Origin: Bordetella parapertussis
Lineage (GTDB): Bacteria; Acidobacteriota; Terriglobia; Bryobacterales; Bryobacteraceae
Direction of reading: 5' to 3'
DNA: 64,000 nucleotides
Assembly: GCA_943328975.2 (NCBI GenBank)
Contig: CALQCC020000013.1
Span: 1 to 64,000 of the forward strand
This document shows, one piece after another, positions 33,632 to 44,302 of the stretch. Positions within the stretch are counted from its first letter, which is position 1; each line of letters begins with the position of its first letter. A program made the position numbers and the translations under genes. Below the pieces are notes generated by a model. That model was not told the origin of the DNA. It saw only the letters and a list, made by a program, of their open reading frames with translations, and ran no database searches.

Positions 33632-34669
33632 ATGAAAACTACCTCTCTCTCGTTCGCCGCCATCCTCCTCGCCGGAGCCGCCTACGCGCAGGTCACCCCG
33701 GAGATCGCAAAACAACTGGTCAACATCGGCCGTGGAGTATGCGTCCCGCAAACGGCGCAAGTGTACCGGCCGCTGCATGGGAATCCGCCCTACACCGGCG
33801 TGAACATCGCACGGGACCAGAAATTCGGACCCAACGCCCTGGATGTGGCGGATGTTTTCTCGGCGGAAAAGGGCGGCGGCAATCGGACGGTGCTCATCTA
33901 TAGTCCGGGCGGCACTGGCAATAAGCTGCAGGGCGGTCCCAATGGCGATGTCTTCTATGACAACGTCATGTTGTGGGCGACGAAGAATGACATGGTCGGC
34001 GTCCTGATGCAGCGCCATGCGGGCGCGAACTGGGACGATCCAGGCAAAGACGTCGGGCTGCTGGTGAAGTGGGTGCAGGAGAACATCAAGAAGTTCAAGG
34101 GCAATCCGGATCGCATCTTCATTTGGTCGCAATCGGCGGGCAATCAACCTATCGCGATTTACATGGCGCATCGGGAATTGCAGGGGCCGAAGGGCTCGGG
34201 CGTGAAGGGTGTCATCTTCATGTCGTCGCCGGGATTCAGCATTCTGCCGGCGGTTCCCCCTGCGGCGGCGAATGGCTTTGGGACGTGCAACAATCCCGAC
34301 GGTTCGCCGTTTGTGGCGGCTCCCGCAGCAGCCAAGGGTGGTGCACCGAAGGGTGACGCAGTCGCCAAGGGTGGTGGTGGCGGCAGAGGTAAGGCTGCAC
34401 AGCCGGACGAAGCCACGCTGCTCGCGCGCTCCAATCTGGCGGGCCTGCAGAAGTCGAAGGCGCAGTTCTTCGTCTCGGCGGCGGAACTGGATCCTCCGGG
34501 CGTGATCGCATTCGCCGAAACCCTGCGCGACCAGTTGTGCGCCGCGAAGCATTGTCCGCAGTACGCGTTGATCAAGGACCACAGCCACATCTCTGAAGTG
34601 ATGTCGCCCAACACGACGGACGTCAGCGTCACCGGACCGATCCTCAAATGGATCAAGAGCGTGAAGTAA
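33632..34669 (+). CDS. Exported alpha/beta hydrolase
   Basis: A 345-aa protein with signal peptide (MKTTSLSFAAILLAGAAYA). The hydrolase fold shows TVLIYSPGGTGNK near residue 78, the nucleophile elbow IWSQSAGNQP (about 155), and a late His in IKDHSHISEVM. A Gly/Lys-rich disordered insertion (about 230-262) separates the fold halves. It resembles esterase/lipase family proteins; the substrate is unknown. TATACT (33606-33611) and GGAG before ATG 33632 give a short leader. The next gene starts inside its last codons. Confidence 0.85.
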   Translation: MKTTSLSFAAILLAGAAYAQVTPEIAKQLVNIGRGVCVPQTAQVYRPLHGNPPYTGVNIARDQKFGPNALDVADVFSAEKGGGNRTVLIYSPGGTGNKLQGGPNGDVFYDNVMLWATKNDMVGVLMQRHAGANWDDPGKDVGLLVKWVQENIKKFKGNPDRIFIWSQSAGNQPIAIYMAHRELQGPKGSGVKGVIFMSSPGFSILPAVPPAAANGFGTCNNPDGSPFVAAPAAAKGGAPKGDAVAKGGGGGRGKAAQPDEATLLARSNLAGLQKSKAQFFVSAAELDPPGVIAFAETLRDQLCAAKHCPQYALIKDHSHISEVMSPNTTDVSVTGPILKWIKSVK

Positions 34670-36480
34670 GCGCCGGCATTCGTGAGGGCCTGCTCTCCCT
34701 CGTCGTTGTCCTAGGCTTGGCGCTGTTGCTAAGCACCGAAGCGTTAAGTCTATTCGGTGCGCTTCAGCGCCCCTGGGTCGCTCTCTATTGGATCGCCGTG
34801 TTCGCCGCAGGCGGCAGCCATCTCCGAAGATTCGTCCGATCCTCTTTCGGCCAAAAACGCCAGTTCGATCCCATCGTCGCGTTGTGCTGCGCCGCCATCG
34901 GCGGGATCCTGCTGCTGACGGGCATCACGGCGTGGTTCAGTCCTCCCAACAGTTCCGACGCCATGGCGTACCACTTGCCGCGCGTCCTCTATTGGGCGCA
35001 GCAGGGGAGCGTCCGCTTCTTCCCCACGCAGTATCTAAACCAGATCATGCTGCAACCGCTGGCCGAATACGCGATGCTGCATTTGTACTTACTGGCGGAT
35101 TCCGACCGCCTGATCAACTTCGTGCAGTGGGGTGCGGCGTTTGGCAGCATCGTCGGGGTCTCAGCAGTGGCCGGACTGCTGGGTGCGAATCCACGGGGAC
35201 AGGCGATCGCCGCCTTATTTTGCGCCACGTTACCGGCGGGGATCCTAGCGGCCTCAGGAGCCAAGAATGAATGGGTGCTGGCACTGTGGTTAATCTGTGC
35301 CGCCTTCTTTGCGATTCGATTCAACACCACCGGACAGCGTCGCGATGCCGCCCTGCTTGGGATCGCCATGGGCTGCGCGCTGCTCACCAAGGCCACCGCA
35401 TACCTGTTTCTTCCGCCCTTGCTAGTCGCCGTATTTCTCGGCCTGAGTAAGATCGCCTTCCAAACGCGCATTCGCGGAACACTGCTGGCTCTAGCGTTCG
35501 TCGCAGGAATCAACGCGCCCCATTATACGCGCAACTACGACCTGAGCGGCTCCATCCTGGGCTTCGATTCCGCGCAAGGTGACAGCTACTTCCGCTGGCG
35601 GAACGAAACGTTCGGCTGGAAACAAACGGTCTCGAATGCGCTGCGCCATCTTTCCGAACAACTCGGCGCGCGCAATGAGCGATGGAACCAGGGCGTGTTT
35701 GAAGCAGTCCTCTCGCTTCACTCTGGACTGAAGATCAACCCCAACGATCCGGGCACAACCTGGCCAGGGGAGCAGTTCACCGCACCCAAGAACGCCAATC
35801 ACGAATCGAACACCCCGAATCGCTGGCACCTTCTCGCACTACTCGCGCTGTGCTGCTTACTGCCCCGACGGACAAGAACCTACGCAGCCGGAGTCGCCGC
35901 CGGCTTTGTCGCGTTCTGCTTCTATCTGAAGTGGCAACCCTTCATGGCTCGCATGCTGTTGCCGCTGTTCGTAGTCAGCGCTCCGCTGGCCGGCGTCGTC
36001 CGCTTCCCTTCAGCATTCTTGACCACAGCCGCCCAGTTGGGACTCTGTCTACTACTCCTGGATAGCGCCCGGTTGCCCGCGCTGCAGAATTGGGTTCGCC
36101 CACTGGAGGGTCCGCAGAGCGTAATCAGCGCCCCCCGCGACGACCAATACTTCTCCGACCTAGGTCGATGGATGAATCAGGAGTCCTACGAAACATCCGC
36201 CGCCCTCCTGGCCGCGAGCAAATGCCGGACAGTGGGAATCGACATCACCAACCTGCAACTCGAATATCCCTTGATGGCACTGCTCCGCGAAAAAGTATCC
36301 GACGCCGCCTTCATCCACACTGGCGTCGAAAACGCGTCAAAACGATACCGCCAGCCCTCATCCGAGGCTCCCTGCGCAGTGGTCTGCTTGGACTGCATGA
36401 ACGACGCTGCGCGAACCAGTCACTACTCCAACTTCGCTCGCTCGATTCCGGTGGACCGGTTTGTGGTCTACCTCCAATAA
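34648..36480 (+). CDS. Polytopic membrane glycosyltransferase-like protein (GT39/ArnT type)
   Basis: A 610-aa membrane protein with about ten or more transmembrane helices. The first periplasmic loop has NSSDAMAYHLPRVLYWAQQG, resembling the conserved acidic catalytic loop of the ArnT/PMT-like GT-C glycosyltransferases, and the C-terminal 130 residues form a soluble domain. Such enzymes use lipid-linked sugars to modify proteins or lipids. The ATG lies 22 bp inside the previous gene and no alternative start fits. Donor and acceptor unknown. Confidence 0.8.
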   Translation: MDQEREVSAGIREGLLSLVVVLGLALLLSTEALSLFGALQRPWVALYWIAVFAAGGSHLRRFVRSSFGQKRQFDPIVALCCAAIGGILLLTGITAWFSPPNSSDAMAYHLPRVLYWAQQGSVRFFPTQYLNQIMLQPLAEYAMLHLYLLADSDRLINFVQWGAAFGSIVGVSAVAGLLGANPRGQAIAALFCATLPAGILAASGAKNEWVLALWLICAAFFAIRFNTTGQRRDAALLGIAMGCALLTKATAYLFLPPLLVAVFLGLSKIAFQTRIRGTLLALAFVAGINAPHYTRNYDLSGSILGFDSAQGDSYFRWRNETFGWKQTVSNALRHLSEQLGARNERWNQGVFEAVLSLHSGLKINPNDPGTTWPGEQFTAPKNANHESNTPNRWHLLALLALCCLLPRRTRTYAAGVAAGFVAFCFYLKWQPFMARMLLPLFVVSAPLAGVVRFPSAFLTTAAQLGLCLLLLDSARLPALQNWVRPLEGPQSVISAPRDDQYFSDLGRWMNQESYETSAALLAASKCRTVGIDITNLQLEYPLMALLREKVSDAAFIHTGVENASKRYRQPSSEAPCAVVCLDCMNDAARTSHYSNFARSIPVDRFVVYLQ

Positions 36481-36498
36481 AGGCGGCTAAAACCAAAA

Positions 36499-36564
36499 TT
36501 GACCCCATGCTCCCCGTTGTGATAGCCTAAGCCTTTTGGGAGAGTCTGCTAAGTCTCTCAAAAG
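36499..36564 (+). promoter_or_regulatory. Candidate promoter and leader hairpin of the ATP synthase operon
   Basis: TTGACC (36499-36504) with TAGCCT 18 bp downstream is a weak promoter match. Directly after it CTTTT-GG-GAGAG (from about 36533) can pair with CTCTC-AAAAG (to about 36564), leaving a 10-nt loop. The first gene starts at 36591. The hairpin may stabilise the leader or be an operator; no U-run follows, so it is not a terminator. Confidence 0.35.
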
Positions 36565-36590
36565 AAACCGTTGGCTCCCTGCATATCTGA

Positions 36591-37040
36591 ATGGAACAAA
36601 CGCTTCAAGCCCTCACTGGGATTTTGCTCAAAGCTATCCCGACCATAATTATTCTTGTCATACTGCATCAATTCTTAAAGGCCGTACTCTTCGGCCCCGC
36701 GGAAAAGATGCTGAAGGAACGAGACGCCCTGACGCATGGCGCGCGCAAGGCAGCGGAAGTGTCGCTGGCCAACGCGGAGCGCAAGACGCAGGAATACGAA
36801 GCCCAGTTCCGGGACGCCAAAGCTGTCGGCTATAAGGAACAGGAAGAAACCCGGCGCGTCTGGCTCACCGATCAAACCGAGCAGATGGCGCGGGCCAAAG
36901 CCGACGCCGACGCGCAGTTGGTTGCGACCAAGAAAGCCATCGCTGCTGACGTAGCTGCCGCGCGGATCACCCTGGAACAGAGCAGTCAAACCCTGGCCGA
37001 TCAAATCGCGACAGCGTTGCTATCCGGGAGGAAAGCATGA
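36591..37040 (+). CDS. ATP synthase F0 subunit b'
   Basis: A 149-aa b-type stalk subunit: one N-terminal transmembrane helix (about 8-28, LLKAIPTIIILVILHQFL), followed by LFGPAEKMLKERDALTHGARKAAE and a long charged coiled coil rich in Ala/Lys/Glu. Together with the next gene it gives two different b-like subunits (b and b'), as in photosynthetic bacteria and some other phyla. Stop and next start overlap (ATGA). Confidence 0.88.
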   Translation: MEQTLQALTGILLKAIPTIIILVILHQFLKAVLFGPAEKMLKERDALTHGARKAAEVSLANAERKTQEYEAQFRDAKAVGYKEQEETRRVWLTDQTEQMARAKADADAQLVATKKAIAADVAAARITLEQSSQTLADQIATALLSGRKA

Positions 37041-37630
37041 AGCGTCTCTTGTTGGTAGCTCTGTTGGCTGTCGGCAGTTCGTTGTACGCGCAGGAACCTG
37101 CGGAGCACGCGGAAGAATCCAAGGGCGAAATCGTCGTTCCGGACTCCTTAAAGTGGGCAAATTTTGCGATTCTGGCTGTTGGTTTGGGTTACATGATGGC
37201 CAAACTGCTGCCGAAGAATTTCGCCGAACGCACCGCCGCTATCCAAAAAGAAATCACCGAGGCGCAGACCGTGAAGCGCGACGCTGAAGCACGGGCCGCG
37301 AAAGTCGAAGCGCAAGTGAAATCGCTGGGCGCCGACATCGCGAATTTCCGTACCGAATCGGCCAAGGAAATGGCCCACGAAGGCGAACGCATCCGGCAGG
37401 AGACAGCCGCGCAGATCGCCCGTATCGGCGATCATGCGGCCATGGAAATCGAAACGGCGGGCAAGATCGCTCGTCGCGAATTGCGGCAGTATTCCTCGGA
37501 ATTGGCGCTGAAATTGGCTGAAGACCGCTTGCGGGCAAAGCTCGACGGCGCCACAGACGCCGCGCTGGTGGATGGATTTGTAGCCGATCTGGGCCGCCAA
37601 GACGCCTTTTCCAAAGAGAGGGCGAACTAA
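37037..37630 (+). CDS. atpF: ATP synthase F0 subunit b with N-terminal signal-like sequence
   Basis: A 197-aa subunit. The N-terminus is a signal peptide (MKRLLLVALLAVGSSLYAQ) and a polar spacer with Glu/His (PAEHAEESKGE), then the usual b-subunit helix (WANFAILAVGLGYMMAKLLP, about 40-59) and a long coiled coil ending in AEDRLRAKLDGATDAALV, the part that contacts delta. The extra export signal before the membrane helix is unlike E. coli b but is seen in some other phyla. Confidence 0.9.
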   Translation: MKRLLLVALLAVGSSLYAQEPAEHAEESKGEIVVPDSLKWANFAILAVGLGYMMAKLLPKNFAERTAAIQKEITEAQTVKRDAEARAAKVEAQVKSLGADIANFRTESAKEMAHEGERIRQETAAQIARIGDHAAMEIETAGKIARRELRQYSSELALKLAEDRLRAKLDGATDAALVDGFVADLGRQDAFSKERAN

Positions 37631-38167
37631 ATGCTTTCTGTTGTTGCTACCCGCTATGGCCGCGCACTGGCCGACGTGGTTGTCGGTGCCAATGTCGACG
37701 GCGCCGTCGTGCTTGGAGCCCTGCGCCAAGTGGAAGTTCTGATCCAAAGCTCGGCTGAATTGCGCGGCGCACTGCAATCGCCGGCCGTTTCCCCTGCCCG
37801 CAAACGCGCTGTGATGCAACGCATCATCGCTCCGATGGGCCTGCCGGATAAGGTCTGCAATTTCGTCAACGTTTTGATCGATCATCGCCGCGCGAAGGAT
37901 CTCCCGAACATCGTGGATGCCTTCGAGCAGATGCTGGATGAGCGCTTGGGCTTTGTCGGCGCCGACATCCGCAGCGCAAAGGAATTGACTCAATCTCAGC
38001 AGTCCGCCCTGGAGTCGCAACTTTCGCGGCTCTCTGGCAAAAAGACACGACCGAAATTTTCTATCGACCCTGCCCTCATCGGCGGAGTTGTCGCGCGCGT
38101 GGGTTCGACCGTTTATGACGGCAGCGTGCGTGGGCAGTTGGAACGATTACGAACGAAGTTGGCGTAA
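37631..38167 (+). CDS. atpH: ATP synthase F1 subunit delta
   Basis: A 178-aa delta subunit that links the peripheral stalk to the alpha/beta head. Typical N-terminal six-helix bundle (ATRYGRALADVVVGANVDGAV) and C-terminal signature FSIDPALIGGVVARVGSTVYDGSVRGQLERLR. It starts directly at the end of the b gene. Confidence 0.93.
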   Translation: MLSVVATRYGRALADVVVGANVDGAVVLGALRQVEVLIQSSAELRGALQSPAVSPARKRAVMQRIIAPMGLPDKVCNFVNVLIDHRRAKDLPNIVDAFEQMLDERLGFVGADIRSAKELTQSQQSALESQLSRLSGKKTRPKFSIDPALIGGVVARVGSTVYDGSVRGQLERLRTKLA

Positions 38168-38197
38168 GCCGCCGCTTCCAGGAACACAAAGGAACTT

Positions 38198-39721
38198 ATG
38201 GCTCAAATTCGGGCAGATGAAATTTCCCGCCTGCTGCGCGAGGAAATCGACAATTACGACCGTGTGGTCAACGTAGCAGAGACCGGATCGGTGATCTCGG
38301 TGGGCGACGGTATCGCCCGCGTCTACGGCCTGGAAAACGTCATGGCCGGAGAACTCATTGAGTTCAAGGGCGGCCTTGCCGGCATCGCGTTGAACCTGGA
38401 AGAAGACCAGGTCGGCGCCGTGATCCTGGGCGACGCCAGCAGCATTAAAGAAGGCGACGAAGTAAAGCGCACGGGCCGCATTATGTCGGTTCCGGTGGGC
38501 GAAGCGATGATCGGCCGCGTGGTCGATGCGCTGGGCAAACCGATCGACGGCAAGGGCCCGATCGAAACCAAACAGTACAACCCGGTGGAGCGCATGGCTC
38601 CCGGCGTTATCGACCGCCAAGGCGTGCGTCAACCGTTGCAGACCGGCCTAAAGGCCGTCGACGCCATGATCCCGATCGGCCGCGGTCAGCGCGAGTTGAT
38701 CATCGGTGACCGCCAGACCGGTAAAACTACCGTGGCGATCGACACCATCATCAACCAAAAGGGCGGCGACGTGACTTGTATTTACGTCGCGATCGGCCAG
38801 AAGCGTTCCACGGTTGCCCAGGTAGTAAAAACTCTCGAAGAAAACGGCGCGATGGATTACACCATCGTCGTCGCCGCCACCGCGTCCGACCCGGCCCCAA
38901 TGCAATATCTGGCGCCGTACTCCGGCACCGCCATCGGCGAATACTTCCGCGACACCAAGCGCCACGCGCTGGTAGTGTACGACGATCTTTCGAAGCACGC
39001 CGCCGCGTATCGCGAAATCTCGCTGCTGCTGCGCCGTCCTCCGGGGCGTGAAGCGTACCCTGGCGACGTATTCTACCTGCACAGCCGCTTGCTGGAACGT
39101 GCGGCGAAGTTGTCCGATGAACTCGGCGGCGGTTCGCTCACTGCCCTGCCCTTCATCGAAACCCAGGCAGGCGACGTTTCCGCGTACATTCCGACCAACG
39201 TAATTTCGATCACCGACGGCCAGATCTACCTGGAATCGGACTTGTTCAATAGCAACGTCCGTCCAGCGATCAACGTCGGTATCTCGGTCAGCCGCGTCGG
39301 CGGCGCCGCGCAAATCAAGGCGATGCGGCAGGTTGCCGGTTCGCTCCGCTTGGATCTCGCACAGTATCGCGCACTCGCTGCATTCGCGGCTTTGGGTTCG
39401 GATCTCGACAAAACCTCCGCACAGCAGTTGACCCGCGGCGCGCGCATGGTCGAAATTCTGAAGCAGGGCCAGTTCAGCCCGCTGCCGGTCGAAAAGCAGG
39501 TTCTCATCATTTACGCAGCTTCCATCGGAACGCTGGACGATCTGCCCGTGGAACAGTGCCGTCCCTTCGAAGAAGGCATGTACAAGTTCGTCGAAAACGC
39601 GCACCCGGGCATCTTGAACGGCATCCGCGAAAAACAAACCTTGGACGACGCGCTCAAGGGCCAGATCAACTCCGTGCTGAAGGAATTCAAGGATAAGTTC
39701 CTCGCGGACCGGAAGAAGTAA
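38198..39721 (+). CDS. atpA: ATP synthase F1 subunit alpha
   Basis: A 507-aa alpha subunit, non-catalytic nucleotide-binding partner of beta. Beta-barrel N-terminal domain with [19 protein letters not shown]-loop GDRQTGKT (about residues 169-176), and the signature [17 protein letters not shown]. Normal length. It shares the operon with delta and gamma. Confidence 0.98.
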   Translation: MAQIRADEISRLLREEIDNYDRVVNVAETGSVISVGDGIARVYGLENVMAGELIEFKGGLAGIALNLEEDQVGAVILGDASSIKEGDEVKRTGRIMSVPVGEAMIGRVVDALGKPIDGKGPIETKQYNPVERMAPGVIDRQGVRQPLQTGLKAVDAMIPIGRGQRELIIGDRQTGKTTVAIDTIINQKGGDVTCIYVAIGQKRSTVAQVVKTLEENGAMDYTIVVAATASDPAPMQYLAPYSGTAIGEYFRDTKRHALVVYDDLSKHAAAYREISLLLRRPPGREAYPGDVFYLHSRLLERAAKLSDELGGGSLTALPFIETQAGDVSAYIPTNVISITDGQIYLESDLFNSNVRPAINVGISVSRVGGAAQIKAMRQVAGSLRLDLAQYRALAAFAALGSDLDKTSAQQLTRGARMVEILKQGQFSPLPVEKQVLIIYAASIGTLDDLPVEQCRPFEEGMYKFVENAHPGILNGIREKQTLDDALKGQINSVLKEFKDKFLADRKK

Positions 39722-39736
39722 CCCCGCGGAAACCCC

Positions 39737-42045
<2,309 letters not shown>

Positions 42046-42068
42046 TATTTGACCGCGCAAGACGGAGC

Positions 42069-42093
42069 CTCGCCGCGGCTACACCGCGGCGGG
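42069..42093 (+). promoter_or_regulatory. Intercistronic stem-loop between atpD and atpC
   Basis: CGCCGCGG (42071-42078), loop CTACA, CCGCGGCG (42084-42091) forms a perfect 8-bp GC stem, extendable by two pairs. It is followed by CCCTTTGCGCTT, not a real U-run. It lies in the 76-bp gap between beta and epsilon and may lower epsilon expression or protect the beta mRNA. Confidence 0.55.
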
Positions 42094-42121
42094 CCCTTTG
42101 CGCTTAAGGAGCAACATCCCC

Positions 42122-42373
42122 ATGGCCGACTTCCAGATCGAAATCACGACGCCCGAGAAACTCGTAGTCAGCAAGCGCGCCGACTACGCCGAGATCCCCG
42201 GCAAGGATGGCTACATGGGCATCCTCCCCGGCCACGCGGCGTTGTTAAGCGAACTGGGCTCGGGCGAATTGAAGGTCACCATCGCTGGCAAGATCGAAAG
42301 CTTCATGGTCACCGGCGGATATCTGGAAGTCCGCGACAATCACGTGCGCGTGCTGGCGGATAGCGTTAGTTAG
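42122..42373 (+). CDS. atpC: ATP synthase F1 subunit epsilon, beta-sandwich domain only
   Basis: An 83-aa epsilon (start ATG 42122 behind AAGGAG; the track start at 42098 is less likely). It contains the N-terminal beta-sandwich (FQIEITTPEKLVVSKRADYAEIPGKDGYMGILPGH...VTGGYLEVRDN) and stops just after it. The C-terminal pair of helices that inhibits ATP hydrolysis in E. coli (total about 138 aa) is absent. Short epsilons exist in some phyla. A decayed copy of its 3' end lies at 43202-43267. Confidence 0.92.
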   Translation: MADFQIEITTPEKLVVSKRADYAEIPGKDGYMGILPGHAALLSELGSGELKVTIAGKIESFMVTGGYLEVRDNHVRVLADSVS

Positions 42374-42397
42374 TCTTCTCTTCTCTGAAGTTCCTTC

Positions 42398-42434
42398 GGG
42401 CCTCCGACGTGATAAGATTCGCGTCAGGAGGCCC
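42398..42434 (+). promoter_or_regulatory. Hairpin masking the ribosome site of the inserted gene; promoter in its loop
   Basis: GGGCCTCC-GACG pairs with CGTC-A-GGAGGCCC, a 12-bp stem with one bulged A. The second arm is the AGGAGG ribosome site of the gene at 42440. The loop carries TGATAAGAT, an extended -10 (TGnTAAGAT, hexamer 42413-42418). Transcripts started here begin near 42425 and keep the ribosome site free, whereas read-through from the atp operon would fold and hide it. Confidence 0.55.
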
Positions 42435-42439
42435 GATCC

Positions 42440-43183
42440 ATGTTGGCTCGCACTGTAACTCTGTTCCTGTCTATGCTCGGGGCGAGTCTTGCTGCCGACA
42501 CGATAATTAGCGATGAGGTGCGTTTCGGCATAAAGCTGAAAACGGCAAAGCTGTCGCCAGCAACACCTTTCACCCTCGTAGAACTGGAACGCCTTTCTCG
42601 GCTTGAGCTTTCTCGTGCCAAGTCACAACGGGTTGCTCACAGCCGTTTCTACGGAAGCAACGGAGGCGAGCAATGCCCCAAGCTTGACCACATTACCGAG
42701 AGGGACTGGAGAGATCTTTATGAGCGAACAAGTCGACTGCCGAACGAAATCGCAGAACTAATTTCGATTGATGGAAATGCAGTCTTGCGATTTCGGAACG
42801 CATCCGGCCAAGTAGAAAAACGAATACTCTCCGGCAGGGATCCACTCGTTCAAACAATACGAGGTAAGACTTTCGAGGTCATCTATCTGGCCGAATGGCT
42901 GGGCCGGTACGATGGCACCGTCCGGCTGTATATCCGCACCGCCGCACCTGTCAGCGTGGAAGATGGAACGGAGTTGCTCGCGCGCATGCAAAATGTCTTT
43001 CCTAAGCCTCTAAGCGTCCAACTCTACATTAGGAACGATGAATGGTTCATGCAGGAATCGTACTATCCCTACTCAAACCCGTTCATCACCAATGGTCCTC
43101 CGCCAAGCGGACAGGATTACGGCAGGACTCTATACTGTGAAGGGATTTGCTGGCCGAATGAACCATCATCGCAACGTCAATAG
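42440..43183 (+). CDS. Exported protein of unknown function, inserted-looking
   Basis: A 247-aa protein with signal peptide (MLARTVTLFLSMLGASLAA) and a charged mixed alpha/beta body; several Cys (EQCPKLD; TLYCEGICWPNE near the C-terminus) suggest disulfides in the periplasm or outside. No family recognised. It has more A/T at third positions than the ATP synthase genes and sits between the intact atpC and a decayed duplicate of the atpC tail. Its own promoter lies in a hairpin loop upstream. Confidence 0.75.
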   Translation: MLARTVTLFLSMLGASLAADTIISDEVRFGIKLKTAKLSPATPFTLVELERLSRLELSRAKSQRVAHSRFYGSNGGEQCPKLDHITERDWRDLYERTSRLPNEIAELISIDGNAVLRFRNASGQVEKRILSGRDPLVQTIRGKTFEVIYLAEWLGRYDGTVRLYIRTAAPVSVEDGTELLARMQNVFPKPLSVQLYIRNDEWFMQESYYPYSNPFITNGPPPSGQDYGRTLYCEGICWPNEPSSQRQ

Positions 43184-43201
43184 GCAGGCCGAACTTATCG
43201 C

Positions 43202-43267
43202 GGACACCAGGGGGTCTAGAAGGTCCGCGACAATGTGGTCCGCGTGCGGGCGGATAGCGTTAATTAG
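43202..43267 (+). pseudogene. Remnant of the atpC 3' end
   Basis: In one frame this segment reads KVRDNVVRVRADSVN-stop, against EVRDNHVRVLADSVS-stop of atpC (42326-42373). Nucleotide similarity continues about 25 bp beyond the stop (TTAGT..CTTCcCTtTTGAAAG). It is a diverged direct repeat of the end of atpC, about 890 bp away, and marks a duplication or insertion boundary. Confidence 0.8.
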
Positions 43268-43351
43268 TTCCCTTCCCTTTTGAAAGTCCGGGTTTCGGTG
43301 CTGGGGCGCCTGAAGGACCGAAGCGTTTCTGGGGTATGCGATGCTGGACCC

Positions 43352-44257
43352 ATGCGAATCCTCACCTTGCTGACCCTTGCCAGCGTGATCGCCCTTGCCC
43401 AACGCCCTGGGCCGAAGTTGACTGCCAATCCGACCAAGGTCTCCGAGCATGTGCAGGCGATCTGGGGCTTCCCTGTCATCGTGTTTGTCACCGGTGAAAC
43501 CGGGGTTCTGGCGATCGACACTGGCCTCGGTCCGAGCAACGGGAAGATCGTGGCAGACGCGGCGCGGAAGCTTGCTCCGGGCAAGAAGCTGTTCCTCACG
43601 ACGACGCATTTCCACCCGGAGCACGCGGCGGGTGAGGGCGGGTTTCCGCCGGAGACGGTGATCCTGCGCGCAGCGGCGCAACATAAGGAACTGGAGCAGA
43701 GGCACGCCGAGTTGTTAACGCAATTCCGGCGCAACACCGAGTTCGCTCCGTTTCTGGAAGGCGCCGACAAGCTGCGGACGCCCGACATCACCTTCGACGA
43801 ATCGATGCGGCTCGACCTGGGCGGCGTTTCTGTCCGGTTGCTGTGGTACGGCGCAGGGCACACAGAGGGCGACGAAATGATCTTCGTGGAACAGGACCGG
43901 GTGTTGATCAGCGGCGACGTCGTGCAGAACAAGGTTGTTCCGGCTGTTGCGACCGGGAATCTGGAGAGTTGGATCCGCGTGCTCGACAAGCTGGAGCTCT
44001 TGAAGCCCCTGATCGTGGTGCCGACGCACTCGCGGGTCGGCGATGGATCGCTGATTGCGAAGGAGAAGTCGTTCATCGAGGACATCCGGACGCGGACGCT
44101 CGCGCTGAAGCGGCAAGGCGTGGCGGCGGCGGACGCGAGTACCCGCATGACCGACTACTTCCGCACTGCGTATCCGGAGTGGGTCGCGAACACGGACTGG
44201 ACCAACGTCGCGTCGATGAACGGGCTGGTGCAACGGATCTACACCGAGGACAAGTAG
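43352..44257 (+). CDS. Exported MBL-fold metallohydrolase
   Basis: A 301-aa protein with signal peptide (MRILTLLTLASVIALAQ; ATG 43352 chosen, since the upstream part overlaps the atpC remnant). Zinc-ligand motifs are TTHFHPEHAAG (HxHxEH variant), GAGHTEGD, LISGDVV and VPTHSRVGDGS. This is the metallo-beta-lactamase fold used for many hydrolyses; the fourth position of HxHxDH is Glu here. Similar Acidobacteriota proteins are annotated MBL-fold hydrolase with unknown substrate. Confidence 0.88.
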   Translation: MRILTLLTLASVIALAQRPGPKLTANPTKVSEHVQAIWGFPVIVFVTGETGVLAIDTGLGPSNGKIVADAARKLAPGKKLFLTTTHFHPEHAAGEGGFPPETVILRAAAQHKELEQRHAELLTQFRRNTEFAPFLEGADKLRTPDITFDESMRLDLGGVSVRLLWYGAGHTEGDEMIFVEQDRVLISGDVVQNKVVPAVATGNLESWIRVLDKLELLKPLIVVPTHSRVGDGSLIAKEKSFIEDIRTRTLALKRQGVAAADASTRMTDYFRTAYPEWVANTDWTNVASMNGLVQRIYTEDK

Positions 44258-44289
44258 CCTTGGGGATTCTATCGACCGGGCAGTGCCAG

Positions 44290-44295
44290 TATACT
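44290..44295 (+). promoter_or_regulatory. -10 element for the alpha/beta hydrolase gene
   Basis: TATACT lies 7 nt before ATG 44303, with no Shine-Dalgarno between, so the mRNA is probably leaderless. Confidence 0.55.
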
Positions 44296-44302
44296 GTTCT
44301 TT

